From the NCBI GenBank assembly GCA_003663695.1, contig QMUB01000071.1:1-6557 (forward strand): a stretch of DNA of 6,557 nt. The letters are read 5' to 3'. The DNA is from Thermococci archaeon. Its GTDB lineage: Archaea > Methanobacteriota_B > Thermococci > Thermococcales > Thermococcaceae. Shown piece by piece: positions 1-5,263 of the stretch. Position 1 is the first letter of the stretch. Each line of letters begins with the position of its first letter. Under the pieces are notes generated by a model. That model saw nothing but the letters and a program-made list of their open reading frames with translations. It did no database searches and was not told the DNA's origin. Both the position numbers and the translations under genes were made by a program.

Positions 1-36
1 GGGGTTAGTCCCTCAAAACTCTTTTTGGTGAGAAAA

Positions 37-186
37 ATGGTTGAAGCAACATATAAATGTGCCAAATGTGGTAAGGAGTTTACACTTGATCTGGAGAACA
101 TTAGAGAAGTTCGCTGCCCCTACTGCGGCAGCAAGATACTTAGAAAGCCAAGACCGAAAGTTGCAAAAAGGGTTAAAGCTATCTGA
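37..186 (+). CDS. rpoP: DNA-directed RNA polymerase subunit P (Rpb12-like), 49 aa
   Basis: Small zinc-ribbon subunit of the archaeal RNA polymerase, equivalent to eukaryotic Rpb12. It acts in the core enzyme at the assembly platform of the large subunits. The 49-residue protein carries two zinc-binding pairs, CAKC (residues 8-11) and CPYC (27-30, followed by GSKIL), and ends in a basic tail (KPRPKVAKRVKAI). Length and both pairs fit the archaeal family closely. The ATG at 37 is preceded by GGTGAG at 27-32 with a 4-base gap. The frame stays open upstream to the window edge, but the family normally begins MVEA, so the ATG is preferred. The Brix gene follows after 48 bases, as is usual in archaea. 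In many archaea rpl37ae lies just upstream, but too little sequence is present here to see it. Confidence 0.96.
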   Translation: MVEATYKCAKCGKEFTLDLENIREVRCPYCGSKILRKPRPKVAKRVKAI

Positions 187-224
187 CGATTGTTTTGCTT
201 TTGCTGATCCAAATTACTCTACAT

Positions 225-228
225 GGTG
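225..228 (+). promoter_or_regulatory. Ribosome binding site deciding the Brix start
   Basis: GGTG at 225-228 lies 6 bases before the ATG at 235. It overlaps an earlier in-frame ATG at 223, which has no ribosome binding site of its own. This favours translation from 235 (or the adjacent ATG at 238) rather than from 223. Confidence 0.5.
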
Positions 229-234
229 CAGAGA

Positions 235-864
235 ATGATGCTCATAACAACATCCCACAGACCCACCAGAAGGACCAGAAGCTTTGGACATGACCTAGAG
301 AAGGTGTTCCCCAATTCTCGGTATTTGACGAGAGGCAAAAAAACACTTCATGATCTTTTAATGGAAGCATATGATATGGGTTATGAGCGGTTGGCGATAA
401 TCAACGTCTGGAAGGGTAATCCTCTGAAAATAACCTTTATCAAGGTTTCTCCTACGGACTGGGGATATCTTGGCTACCTCTACCTTCACGGCATAAAGCT
501 TCAGAGGGAGATAGGATTCAAAAATGTGAGGCCCATAAGGGAGGAAATGCCCTTTGTCATAACGACGGCAAAGAGGACAGGTCTGGATCACGTCTCTTTT
601 GGGAGGGTTTTTGCGGAGCTTACGGGGGGAATTTTTGTTCCGAGAAAAAATTACAGCCTTCAGACAATAGGAGATAAGTATAATACGGATATTCTAGGTG
701 TTATAGAGAGGCATCCCAGGGGGATGGCCATTAACTTCCATCGCCTTGACATAGATAGGGAGAATCCCGTGGGTCCTCTGATAAGTGTTAAAATATGGAT
801 CATGGAAGACGGAAGGAGATGGGATTACAAAGAATCCCTCGGTATTAAAGTCAGGAAAGATTGA
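235..864 (+). CDS. Brix domain-containing ribosome biogenesis protein (archaeal Imp4-like), 209 aa
   Basis: Archaeal single-domain Brix protein, the counterpart of the eukaryotic Imp4/Rpf/Brx1 proteins. It is thought to bind rRNA during ribosome assembly. The N-terminal motif ITTSHRPTRRTRSFGHDL (residues 4-21) is the Brix signature. Further family features are the LTRGKKTLHDLL segment (31-42), NVWKGNP (57-63), the EMPFVITTAKRTG stretch (104-116) and the C-terminal KIWIMEDGRRWDYKE (186-200). The protein has the usual length of about 210-225 residues and is soluble. I place the start at ATG 235 because of the upstream GGTG and because homologs begin close to MLITTS. A start at 223 would add only four residues (MVQR). 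It sits just after rpoP, as in many archaea, which supports a role in the translation machinery. It appears intact, with no sign of transfer. Confidence 0.93.
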   Translation: MMLITTSHRPTRRTRSFGHDLEKVFPNSRYLTRGKKTLHDLLMEAYDMGYERLAIINVWKGNPLKITFIKVSPTDWGYLGYLYLHGIKLQREIGFKNVRPIREEMPFVITTAKRTGLDHVSFGRVFAELTGGIFVPRKNYSLQTIGDKYNTDILGVIERHPRGMAINFHRLDIDRENPVGPLISVKIWIMEDGRRWDYKESLGIKVRKD

Positions 865-867
865 TTT

Positions 868-883
868 CGAAAGCGTTTTTAAC
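868..883 (+). promoter_or_regulatory. Putative BRE/TATA promoter of the Mrp-type operon
   Basis: The 40 bases between the Brix stop and the mnhE ATG contain CGAAAGCG followed by TTTTTAAC, which resembles an archaeal BRE plus TATA box. Transcription would start roughly 25 bases downstream of the box, at about 902-906, almost exactly at the ATG at 905. No Shine-Dalgarno sequence precedes that ATG, which fits a leaderless or nearly leaderless message. The T run at 876-880 could also help end transcripts coming from brix. This is prediction only. Confidence 0.5.
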
Positions 884-904
884 TTTGAATACTTAATATT
901 GTGT

Positions 905-1510
905 ATGAGCAGAGTCCCTTTTTACCTCAAAGAGCGTCTTGAGGAAGTCAGGCGAAGGGTTCTCTTTGAAACATATGAGGTTCAAAAGCTCCCGCGATGG
1001 GAGAGGATAACCTTCACGTGGCTAGTCCTCTTCTCCTTTTGGATTGTCATAAGCGGAAATTTAAGCTTGGAGAACATATTTGCCGGTGCCCTCTCCTCTC
1101 TCATAATATCCTCTTTTATGTACGACATGCTGACGGATGATATAAGGGCAAGCGGACACCTTATAGAAAAAATCATTTACATTGCACTCTTCCTGGTACC
1201 GCAGTATCTCTTCATAATGATTTTCCGGCTATTGGAGAGCAACTTCAGGGTCGCCAAGCATGCCATTCTGCTGGATATAAATCCGGGTATCGTGAAAATA
1301 AGGAGTGATCTTCATTCCGACACAGGATTGACAATCCTTGCGAACTCTATAACACTCACTCCAGGAACTTTAACAATCGATGTTGATAAAAAGCTCGGTG
1401 AAGCTTATTTATACGTTCACTGGCTTAATGTGGAAACTTTAGATAGGGAAAAAGCGGGATATAAGATAAAGGGGGATATAGAGGAATGGTTGAAGAAAAT
1501 CTTCTGGTGA
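905..1510 (+). CDS. mnhE: Mrp/MBH-type antiporter subunit E (MnhE/MbhA-like), 201 aa
   Basis: Membrane subunit of a multisubunit Na+/H+ antiporter, equivalent to MnhE/MrpE and to MbhA of the Pyrococcus membrane-bound hydrogenase. Family signatures are the NPGIVKI segment (residues 126-132) and ANSITLTPGTLTIDV (146-160), then the YLYVHWL stretch (168-174) typical of the C-terminal domain. Residues 1-35 are charged and probably cytoplasmic. Hydrophobic segments lie at about 36-50, 55-72 and 88-108, before the soluble C-terminal domain. I chose ATG 905 because the encoded start (MSRVPFYLKERLEEVRRR) looks family-like and sits right after a predicted promoter. An upstream in-frame codon at 785 would lie deep inside brix and is unlikely. 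It is the first gene of an eight-gene overlapping operon and overlaps the next gene by 25 bases. Confidence 0.92.
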   Translation: MSRVPFYLKERLEEVRRRVLFETYEVQKLPRWERITFTWLVLFSFWIVISGNLSLENIFAGALSSLIISSFMYDMLTDDIRASGHLIEKIIYIALFLVPQYLFIMIFRLLESNFRVAKHAILLDINPGIVKIRSDLHSDTGLTILANSITLTPGTLTIDVDKKLGEAYLYVHWLNVETLDREKAGYKIKGDIEEWLKKIFW

Positions 1511-1761
1511 ATCCATTTGGGTGGGGAGTCATACTGCTCCTGATTACAGCATCTCTTGTTAGCTATAGAGTCTTATTTGGCCCAACCCTTGCTGACAGGA
1601 TGGTGGGATTGAACACGGTTACGACAAAAATAGTTGTTATAATCGCCCTTCTCTCTGTCCTTTTGGAGGCATACTTTCTCTTGGATATCGCTATAGTGCT
1701 CTTAATGGTTAATGCCGTCAGCGGGCTGATACTGGCAAAGTATATGGAGGTGCGGAGATGA
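1486..1761 (+). CDS. mnhF: Mrp/MBH-type antiporter subunit F (MnhF/MbhB-like), 91 aa
   Basis: Small membrane subunit with three predicted membrane spans (about residues 12-29, 47-62 and 66-85), matching MnhF/MrpF and MbhB in length and order. The signature after the first span is FGPTLADRMVGLN (31-43). An acidic residue, Asp67, lies in LLDIAIVLL near the third span, as usual in the family. The subunit helps form the membrane part that carries Na+ in Mrp and MBH complexes. The start is not certain. ATG 1486 has GGGGGAT at 1471-1477 upstream and overlaps mnhE by 25 bases. A GTG at 1507 would give a 4-base GTGA overlap and a protein shorter by seven residues, but it lacks a clear ribosome binding site. 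The gene ends in a 4-base ATGA overlap with mnhG. Confidence 0.9.
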   Translation: MVEENLLVNPFGWGVILLLITASLVSYRVLFGPTLADRMVGLNTVTTKIVVIIALLSVLLEAYFLLDIAIVLLMVNAVSGLILAKYMEVRR

Positions 1762-2072
1762 TTGAGTACTTCTTTTTGGCATTGGGCTTGTTGGTAATGG
1801 TTTTTAGCACCTTGGGAATCCTGCGCTTTCCGGATGTTTACACCCGACTGCATGCAACGACGAAGTGCGATACGGGCGGAGCCATGAGCATAATGATAGC
1901 TCTGGCAATCTACGTGGATGCATCCTTCTTCATAAAGCTCAAGTTTCTGATTCTGGCATTTTTGATAGCCCTGATAAACCCCATGGTTTCCCATGCCGTG
2001 GCGAGGGGGGCGTATAAATACGGTATAAAACCAAAAGTTGTGGTGGACATGTATGCCTGGGATAATCCATGA
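1758..2072 (+). CDS. mnhG: Mrp/MBH-type antiporter subunit G (MnhG/MbhC-like), 104 aa
   Basis: Small three-span membrane subunit of the antiporter, equivalent to MnhG/MrpG and MbhC. The signature LGILRFPDVYTRLHATTK (residues 19-36) is almost exactly the family consensus. A second conserved patch, INPMVSHAVARGAY (73-86), follows the third span. The start is well fixed: ATG 1758 overlaps the mnhF stop (ATGA) and is preceded by GGAGGTG at 1746-1752 with 5 bases between. The tail beyond about residue 88 (IKPKVVVDMYAWDNP) is hydrophilic and probably lies outside the membrane. The next gene begins inside this one, with a 20-base overlap, so the two are probably translationally coupled. Confidence 0.94.
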   Translation: MIEYFFLALGLLVMVFSTLGILRFPDVYTRLHATTKCDTGGAMSIMIALAIYVDASFFIKLKFLILAFLIALINPMVSHAVARGAYKYGIKPKVVVDMYAWDNP

Positions 2073-2283
2073 GGTTCTTTTAATCGCCCTGATTTTAAGT
2101 TCAGTAGCTGTGATAGAGGAGAAGCGCTTGGTTAGTGCCGTTATTAAATACGCCCTTATGGGTCTAATCTTCATCGTGGTTCTGCTTCAGCTTAGGGCAC
2201 CCGATGTTGCTCTCTCCGCCATTGTTGTGGGAGCCATCGTGATTGGCGTATTTTTGTACACGATAAAGGAGGTGGAGAAGTGA
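2053..2283 (+). CDS. MbhD-like (DUF4040-type) antiporter subunit, 76 aa
   Basis: Small membrane protein resembling MbhD, a DUF4040-type domain that in bacterial Mrp is fused into the C-terminal half of MnhA. It has about three hydrophobic stretches (residues 7-22, 31-47 and 52-70). The diagnostic piece is LRAPDVALSAIVVGA (47-61), matching the family's APDVALT region. From memory, relatives usually continue with an acidic residue (APDVALTEA). Here the equivalent positions are Ser55 and Ala56, so the usual Glu seems to be missing. The start at ATG 2053 is supported by GGTGG at 2042-2046 with a 6-base gap. A longer version from TTG 2038 would add only MWWTC and is less likely. The gene overlaps mnhG by 20 bases and the next gene by 4. 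Confidence 0.82.
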   Translation: MPGIIHEVLLIALILSSVAVIEEKRLVSAVIKYALMGLIFIVVLLQLRAPDVALSAIVVGAIVIGVFLYTIKEVEK

Positions 2284-2525
2284 AGAGATTTATGGCTCTT
2301 ATTTTGATAATCTCTCTCCTATTCGTGCTCGCATCCTTGGATTATTCAAAAAATCAGAGAGGCAGCTATGCTTATTATACCACGCACTGGGAAGAGGTGG
2401 GTGTTCCAAACCTAGTTACGGCAATTCTGGCGGACTGGAGAGGGTATGATAGCCTTGGAGAGGCAGTTCTTCTCTTTGCTTCAATAACGGGGTTCTATCT
2501 GCTGCTGGGGGGCAAGAAGAAATGA
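2280..2525 (+). CDS. MbhE-like (MnhA C-terminal part) antiporter subunit, 81 aa
   Basis: Corresponds to the last part of bacterial MnhA/MrpA, encoded as a separate gene (MbhE) in Pyrococcus MBH. It has an N-terminal membrane span (about residues 3-20), a polar external loop (21-42), and then the family motif NLVTAILADWRGYDSLGE (44-61), close to the consensus NVVN-ILVDFRGFDTLGE. A second span lies at 62-76, ending in a lysine-rich GGKKK tail. The Asp and Glu residues in the motif are kept. The start codon is GTG at 2280, which overlaps the previous stop by 4 bases (GTGA). It is strongly supported by GGAGGTG at 2268-2274 with 5 bases between. The stop overlaps mnhB by 4 bases. Confidence 0.87.
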   Translation: MKRFMALILIISLLFVLASLDYSKNQRGSYAYYTTHWEEVGVPNLVTAILADWRGYDSLGEAVLLFASITGFYLLLGGKKK

Positions 2526-2944
2526 GGATGAGCCTCGTTGTCAGGACTACAACAAAATTTATAAGTCCCTTCCTTGTTACCTATGCGGCTTATCTTATGG
2601 TGTATGGGCATTTAAGCCCTGGCGGAGGGTTTCAGGCGGGCGTTATCTTGGCGGTGAGCGTAATCCTCCTTATAACCTCACATGGGTATAAGCGTGTCAA
2701 AAAGTCCTTCAGATTTAGAGAGGTTCAGACTATAGAGGGAATTTCAGCACTTTCATTGGTGCTCCTCGCAACAGTAGGAGTGTTTTTTGGGGGCTTCTTT
2801 TATAATTTTATCAGAGGTGGGAGCTTTGGTGCCCTCGTAAGCGGAGGGATAGTCCCCCTCTTCAACATTGGGGTTGCCCTTAAGGTCGGAGCAGCATTCA
2901 CATTTATGTTTTACATGCTTTCGAGGTGGGTGGAGCGTGATTGA
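2522..2944 (+). CDS. mnhB: Mrp/MBH-type antiporter subunit B (MnhB/MbhF-like), 140 aa
   Basis: Four-span membrane subunit equivalent to MnhB/MrpB and MbhF. Two strong signatures are present: GHLSPGGGFQAG (residues 29-40) after the first span, and SGGIVPLFNIGVALKVGAA (107-125) before the last. Both are almost invariant in the family and place this as the authentic B subunit. Spans are at about 12-28, 37-54, 72-95 and 110-134. Start choice: ATG 2522 overlaps the previous stop (ATGA), with GGGGGG at 2507-2512 upstream. ATG 2528, two codons later, is also possible and the difference is trivial. The gene overlaps mnhC by 8 bases. The sequence looks complete and normal in length. Confidence 0.94.
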   Translation: MRMSLVVRTTTKFISPFLVTYAAYLMVYGHLSPGGGFQAGVILAVSVILLITSHGYKRVKKSFRFREVQTIEGISALSLVLLATVGVFFGGFFYNFIRGGSFGALVSGGIVPLFNIGVALKVGAAFTFMFYMLSRWVERD

Positions 2945-3230
2945 TGCGGAAACAGCTGGTGTTATCGTGATGCTCATAGGCTTCTACGGCATGCTGACGA
3001 AGGAGAACCTGATAAAACAGGGCTTAGCCATAAACGTAGTCTCGATAGGTCTGGTTCTGTTTTTCGTTGGAACCGGTTATGTGGAAGGAGCGAACTTTGC
3101 GATAGCTCCGAATGAGAATATGGTTGACCCGCTACCATCGACGCTCATGCTCACAACCCTGGTTGTTGATGTTGCAATCACGTCGCTTGCACTGGCTTTG
3201 ATATTGAGGATGGGGAGGGAGGAAATTTGA
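2937..3230 (+). CDS. mnhC: Mrp/MBH-type antiporter subunit C (MnhC/MbhG-like), 97 aa
   Basis: Homolog of NuoK of respiratory complex I and of MnhC/MrpC and MbhG. Three spans are visible (about residues 5-20, 29-48 and 68-91). Signatures are GFYGMLTKENLIKQGLAINV (15-34) and the DPLPSTLMLTTLVVDVAITS stretch (64-83), matching the NuoK-type DPLPQALVLTAIVI pattern. The start is GTG 2937, inside the end of mnhB (8-base overlap), with GAGGTG at 2923-2928 spaced 8 bases away. A longer reading from 2868 would add an implausible Cys/His-rich leader. The gene ends in a 4-base overlap with mnhD (TTGA). In Mrp complexes this subunit packs next to MnhD. Confidence 0.93.
   Translation: MIDAETAGVIVMLIGFYGMLTKENLIKQGLAINVVSIGLVLFFVGTGYVEGANFAIAPNENMVDPLPSTLMLTTLVVDVAITSLALALILRMGREEI
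3212..3222 (+). promoter_or_regulatory. Strong ribosome binding site for the TTG start of mnhD
   Basis: The purine run GGGGAGGGAGG holds two overlapping GGAGG elements. The nearer one ends 4 bases before TTG 3227. No ATG is found in the expected place, so this site makes the TTG the best start for mnhD. Confidence 0.7.
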
Positions 3231-4732
3231 TACCTCTAATTGTGGCCCTGCCCCTCTTAACAGCATTCCTGATTTATCTCGCACTTCCCATTGGGCTAAG
3301 AAGGATTGTGAAGCCTTTATTTTTAGCTGGCATATTCTCACCGTGGTTCATCTTTTTGATCCTTGTGGGGAAATCCCACCTAAGCGAAGTGGTAGGAGGG
3401 TGGAGCAGGGTATCCGGGATAGAAGTTGCCTTTGATTTCTACAACGTTTATTTTATACTCGCCGAGCTCATACTGTTTTCCCTCGTTTCCCTATACTCCA
3501 TCACATATTTTAAACACAGGAGTGTTGAGAAGGTATATGTTCTGATGCTTCTCATGCATGCAGGTCTTTTAGGGGCATTTGTAAGCAGAGATCTGTTCAA
3601 TTACTACATATACATGGAGATAGCCTCCGTTTCCTCATTTGCTCTTACTGGTCTCTCTGAGGAAAAGGGTGCCAAAGGAGCGGCTTTTAAGTACTTGATT
3701 TTCTCTCTCCTCGCATCCTATTTTTTCGTCTTCTCAATCGGGCTGATATATTTAAAAACGGGATATTTAAATCTTAAGCTCATAGGGGAGAATTTTACGC
3801 CATCCAGAGAGCTTAACGCTGCTCTGGGCATAGCTTTTACATCACTCCTTTTAAAGGCTGGCATATTCCCCCTCCACTTCTGGCTTCCAGATGCCCACTC
3901 AAAGGCTCCGACTCCAATAAGCGCCCTCTTGTCGGGGATAGTGGTCAAAGCTCCCCTTTATGGTATGCTCATGCTTGCTTTAACCTTCCCGCTTGATGAA
4001 TTCTTAAAGAAGGCGCTGCTCCTAATAGCATTCTCTTCCATGTTCTTTGGAATAGCGATGGCCCTTCTCCAGATGGATGCCAAGAAGCTTCTGGCTTATC
4101 ATACTGTGAGTCAGCTCGGTTACATTCTTCTTGGAATCGCCACGCTCAACTTCTATGGAGCCATATATCATGCTTTCGCTCATGCACTCTTTAAAGGAGG
4201 CCTGTTTTTAAGTGTGGGAACTCTTATAAATGCTCAGAAAACGAAGAATTTGAAGGAACTTACATATAGACATGACAAGATCCTGATGATGTCAATACTG
4301 ATGTTAAGTCTTGCAATTGGAGGAATCTCCCCATTTATCGGTGCTTTCAGCAAGAAACAGCTCTTAAATGGATTGGTTGGATGTGAGCTCTTCTATCTAG
4401 CAGGGATTGGAACACTTGTCTCATTTGCAAAGCTTAACTATTATCTCCTTACTCCAGGGAAAGCAGAGAGAAGCGATTCGCTTCAGAGAGCTGTTTCTAC
4501 CACATTGGCTTTCATAACTCTGGGCTTTGGGATTTACTTTCTGCCAGAACTATCCCTAAAGAATGATTCGCTTAACATTCTGGCTGCATTGATTTTATTC
4601 TACGTCCTGAAAAAAATGGGACTCTTTAGGATTAAGATGAAGGCAAAGTTTGGGAAGCTCGGAAGGGAAATCAACTTCTATTCTGCAGTTTTTGCACTTC
4701 TTCTCCTGTTGTTTTTACTCAAGCTTTTTTAA
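3227..4732 (+). CDS. mnhD: Mrp/MBH-type antiporter subunit D (MnhD/MbhH-like), 501 aa
   Basis: Large channel subunit related to NuoL/M/N of complex I and to MbhH. It is thought to carry the proton path. Key residues of the family are visible: Glu131 in YIYMEI (TM5), Lys210 in LLLKAGIFPLHFWLPDAHS (207-225), Lys241 in SGIVVKAPLYG, DAKKLLAYHTVSQLGY (284-299), His315, His319 and Lys323 in GAIYHAFAHALFKGG (311-325), and GGISPFIGAFSKK (365-377). About 14 spans are expected, and the length of 501 residues is normal. The start is TTG at 3227, overlapping the mnhC stop by 4 bases. It is the last gene of the operon, and its end overlaps the convergent ACT-domain gene by 18 bases. No hydrogenase genes follow, unlike in MBH. 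It is the only large antiporter-like subunit in the cluster. Confidence 0.95.
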   Translation: MIPLIVALPLLTAFLIYLALPIGLRRIVKPLFLAGIFSPWFIFLILVGKSHLSEVVGGWSRVSGIEVAFDFYNVYFILAELILFSLVSLYSITYFKHRSVEKVYVLMLLMHAGLLGAFVSRDLFNYYIYMEIASVSSFALTGLSEEKGAKGAAFKYLIFSLLASYFFVFSIGLIYLKTGYLNLKLIGENFTPSRELNAALGIAFTSLLLKAGIFPLHFWLPDAHSKAPTPISALLSGIVVKAPLYGMLMLALTFPLDEFLKKALLLIAFSSMFFGIAMALLQMDAKKLLAYHTVSQLGYILLGIATLNFYGAIYHAFAHALFKGGLFLSVGTLINAQKTKNLKELTYRHDKILMMSILMLSLAIGGISPFIGAFSKKQLLNGLVGCELFYLAGIGTLVSFAKLNYYLLTPGKAERSDSLQRAVSTTLAFITLGFGIYFLPELSLKNDSLNILAALILFYVLKKMGLFRIKMKAKFGKLGREINFYSAVFALLLLLFLLKLF

Positions 4733-5140
4733 TCTAAGCTCCCTGACCTCTTCTACATTCAGGAGTTCTTTTTTTAGTTCTTCAAGCGGCGTATCGCTTT
4801 TACTCGTATCCACAACGGCGACAATTGCTGCCAGACCAATTTCGGCGAGTTCTTCACTCTCGTTGAAAAGTATATTTACCCTGTGCTTCCCGAAGAGCCC
4901 GCTTATCTTTGCCAGCACTCCGGGTTTATCCTCAACGACGAACTCCACCTCAATGAGCTGTTTTCCTGGGAGAGCTATCCTCTCCAGATGCACTTCATTC
5001 AAATCCGTATCAATTTCAACCAGAAAATACGAGTCCCTTACAAGCCCTATCTCATAGGCAAACTCTCTGGGGATGGTTATACTTCCGTCCTCCTTTACCT
5101 TGATGATATCATAGTGCCTCATGCTACCATCTCTATACAT
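4715..5140 (-). CDS. AbrB-like N-terminus plus ACT domain protein, 141 aa
   Basis: Small soluble protein with two apparent parts. Residues 11-55 (IIKVKEDGSITIPREFAYEIG, then a FLVEIDTDLNEVHLERI strand region) resemble the AbrB/SpoVT swapped-hairpin fold used by small DNA-binding proteins. Residues 62-141 form an ACT domain: EVEFVVEDKPGVLAKISGLFGKHRVNILF (in positions 64-92) carries the classic DKPGVLAKI ligand-loop pattern. ACT domains bind small molecules, often amino acids, so a ligand-responsive regulator is a reasonable inference, but neither ligand nor DNA target can be read from the sequence. The start is either ATG 5140, with AGGAG only one base upstream (unusually close), or ATG 5122 (MRHYDIIKV), which looks more like the domain start. 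It is divergent from the antiporter gene and convergent with mnhD. Confidence 0.8.
   Translation of the reverse strand: MYRDGSMRHYDIIKVKEDGSITIPREFAYEIGLVRDSYFLVEIDTDLNEVHLERIALPGKQLIEVEFVVEDKPGVLAKISGLFGKHRVNILFNESEELAEIGLAAIVAVVDTSKSDTPLEELKKELLNVEEVRELRLKKLE
4769..4775 (+). terminator. Possible T-tract terminator of the Mrp-type operon
   Basis: Archaeal RNA polymerase stops at runs of T. A run of seven T lies 37 bases after the mnhD stop, and a run of six (4725-4730) runs into the stop codon itself. Both lie within or next to the opposing ACT-domain gene, so the operon message would run into antisense of that gene. Confidence 0.35.
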
Positions 5141-5178
5141 ACTCCTAAAAAAGTTTGCTGGTTTTTCAAATCTTCAAG

Positions 5179-5217
5179 CCTATTTAGAAGCAATTTTCCA
5201 CAGAACATAAATTTACC
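5179..5217 (-). promoter_or_regulatory. Putative TATA elements for the AbrB-ACT gene
   Basis: Read on the minus strand, two AT-rich boxes could serve as TATA elements: GGTAAATTTATG (5217-5206) and CTTCTAAATAGG (5190-5179). The nearer one would place the transcript start near 5155, giving a leader of about 15 bases before ATG 5140. The farther one would give a leader of about 45 bases. I cannot choose between them by eye. Confidence 0.35.
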
Positions 5218-5231
5218 AAAAATTTTTTAAT
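5215..5231 (+). promoter_or_regulatory. Putative BRE/TATA promoter of the CPA2-like antiporter gene
   Basis: ACCAAAAA followed by TTTTTTAAT is a good match to the BRE plus TATA layout seen upstream of Thermococcales genes. A start about 25 bases downstream, near 5251, would leave a short leader carrying the GGAGGTG site at 5252-5258. It overlaps one of the candidate minus-strand TATA elements. Confidence 0.55.
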
Positions 5232-5251
5232 GGAGAGCAACTAGATGATGT

Positions 5252-5258
5252 GGAGGTG
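5252..5258 (+). promoter_or_regulatory. Ribosome binding site deciding the TTG start of the antiporter
   Basis: GGAGGTG lies 5 bases before TTG 5264. It is the same sequence and spacing as at other genes in this window, and no suitably placed ATG competes in that frame. Confidence 0.75.
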
Positions 5259-5263
5259 CACCT

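Noticed and set aside
1..36. Possible end of an upstream rpl37ae gene, or a terminator (GGG...CCC then TTTTT).
   Set aside because: Only 36 bases are visible. Stops exist in two frames (TAG 6-8, TGA 29-31), but no L37Ae residues can be recognised, and the three-base-pair stem is too weak to call.
187..234. Possible separate promoter for brix between rpoP and brix.
   Set aside because: The 48 bases are T-rich, but no convincing BRE/TATA pair with correct spacing is visible. Co-transcription with rpoP is simpler.
41..238. 65-residue open frame overlapping rpoP.
   Set aside because: It lies in a different frame from the clear zinc-ribbon protein and has no recognisable features.
785..904. Upstream extension of MnhE.
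   Set aside because: It would overlap brix by 80 bases and add a segment unlike MnhE/MbhA. The ATG at 905 gives a normal N-terminus.
1563..2174. 203-residue minus-strand open frame across mnhF, mnhG and the MbhD-like gene.
   Set aside because: The plus strand encodes three recognisable, overlapping Mrp subunits here. The antisense translation has no family-like pattern, so it is a shadow.
2868..2936. Upstream extension of MnhC.
   Set aside because: The added residues are Cys/His-rich, are a frame-shifted reading of mnhB, and do not match NuoK-type proteins. GTG 2937 has a proper ribosome binding site.
905..4732. A complete membrane-bound hydrogenase (MBH) or sulfur reductase (MBS) operon.
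   Set aside because: The gene order matches only the MbhA-H part. The MbhI-N hydrogenase and connecting subunits are not present downstream, where a convergent gene follows directly.
4650..5057. Serine-rich 135-residue plus-strand open frame.
   Set aside because: It is the antisense of the AbrB-ACT gene. Runs of Ser and Phe are the expected antisense of its Glu- and Lys-rich coding sequence.
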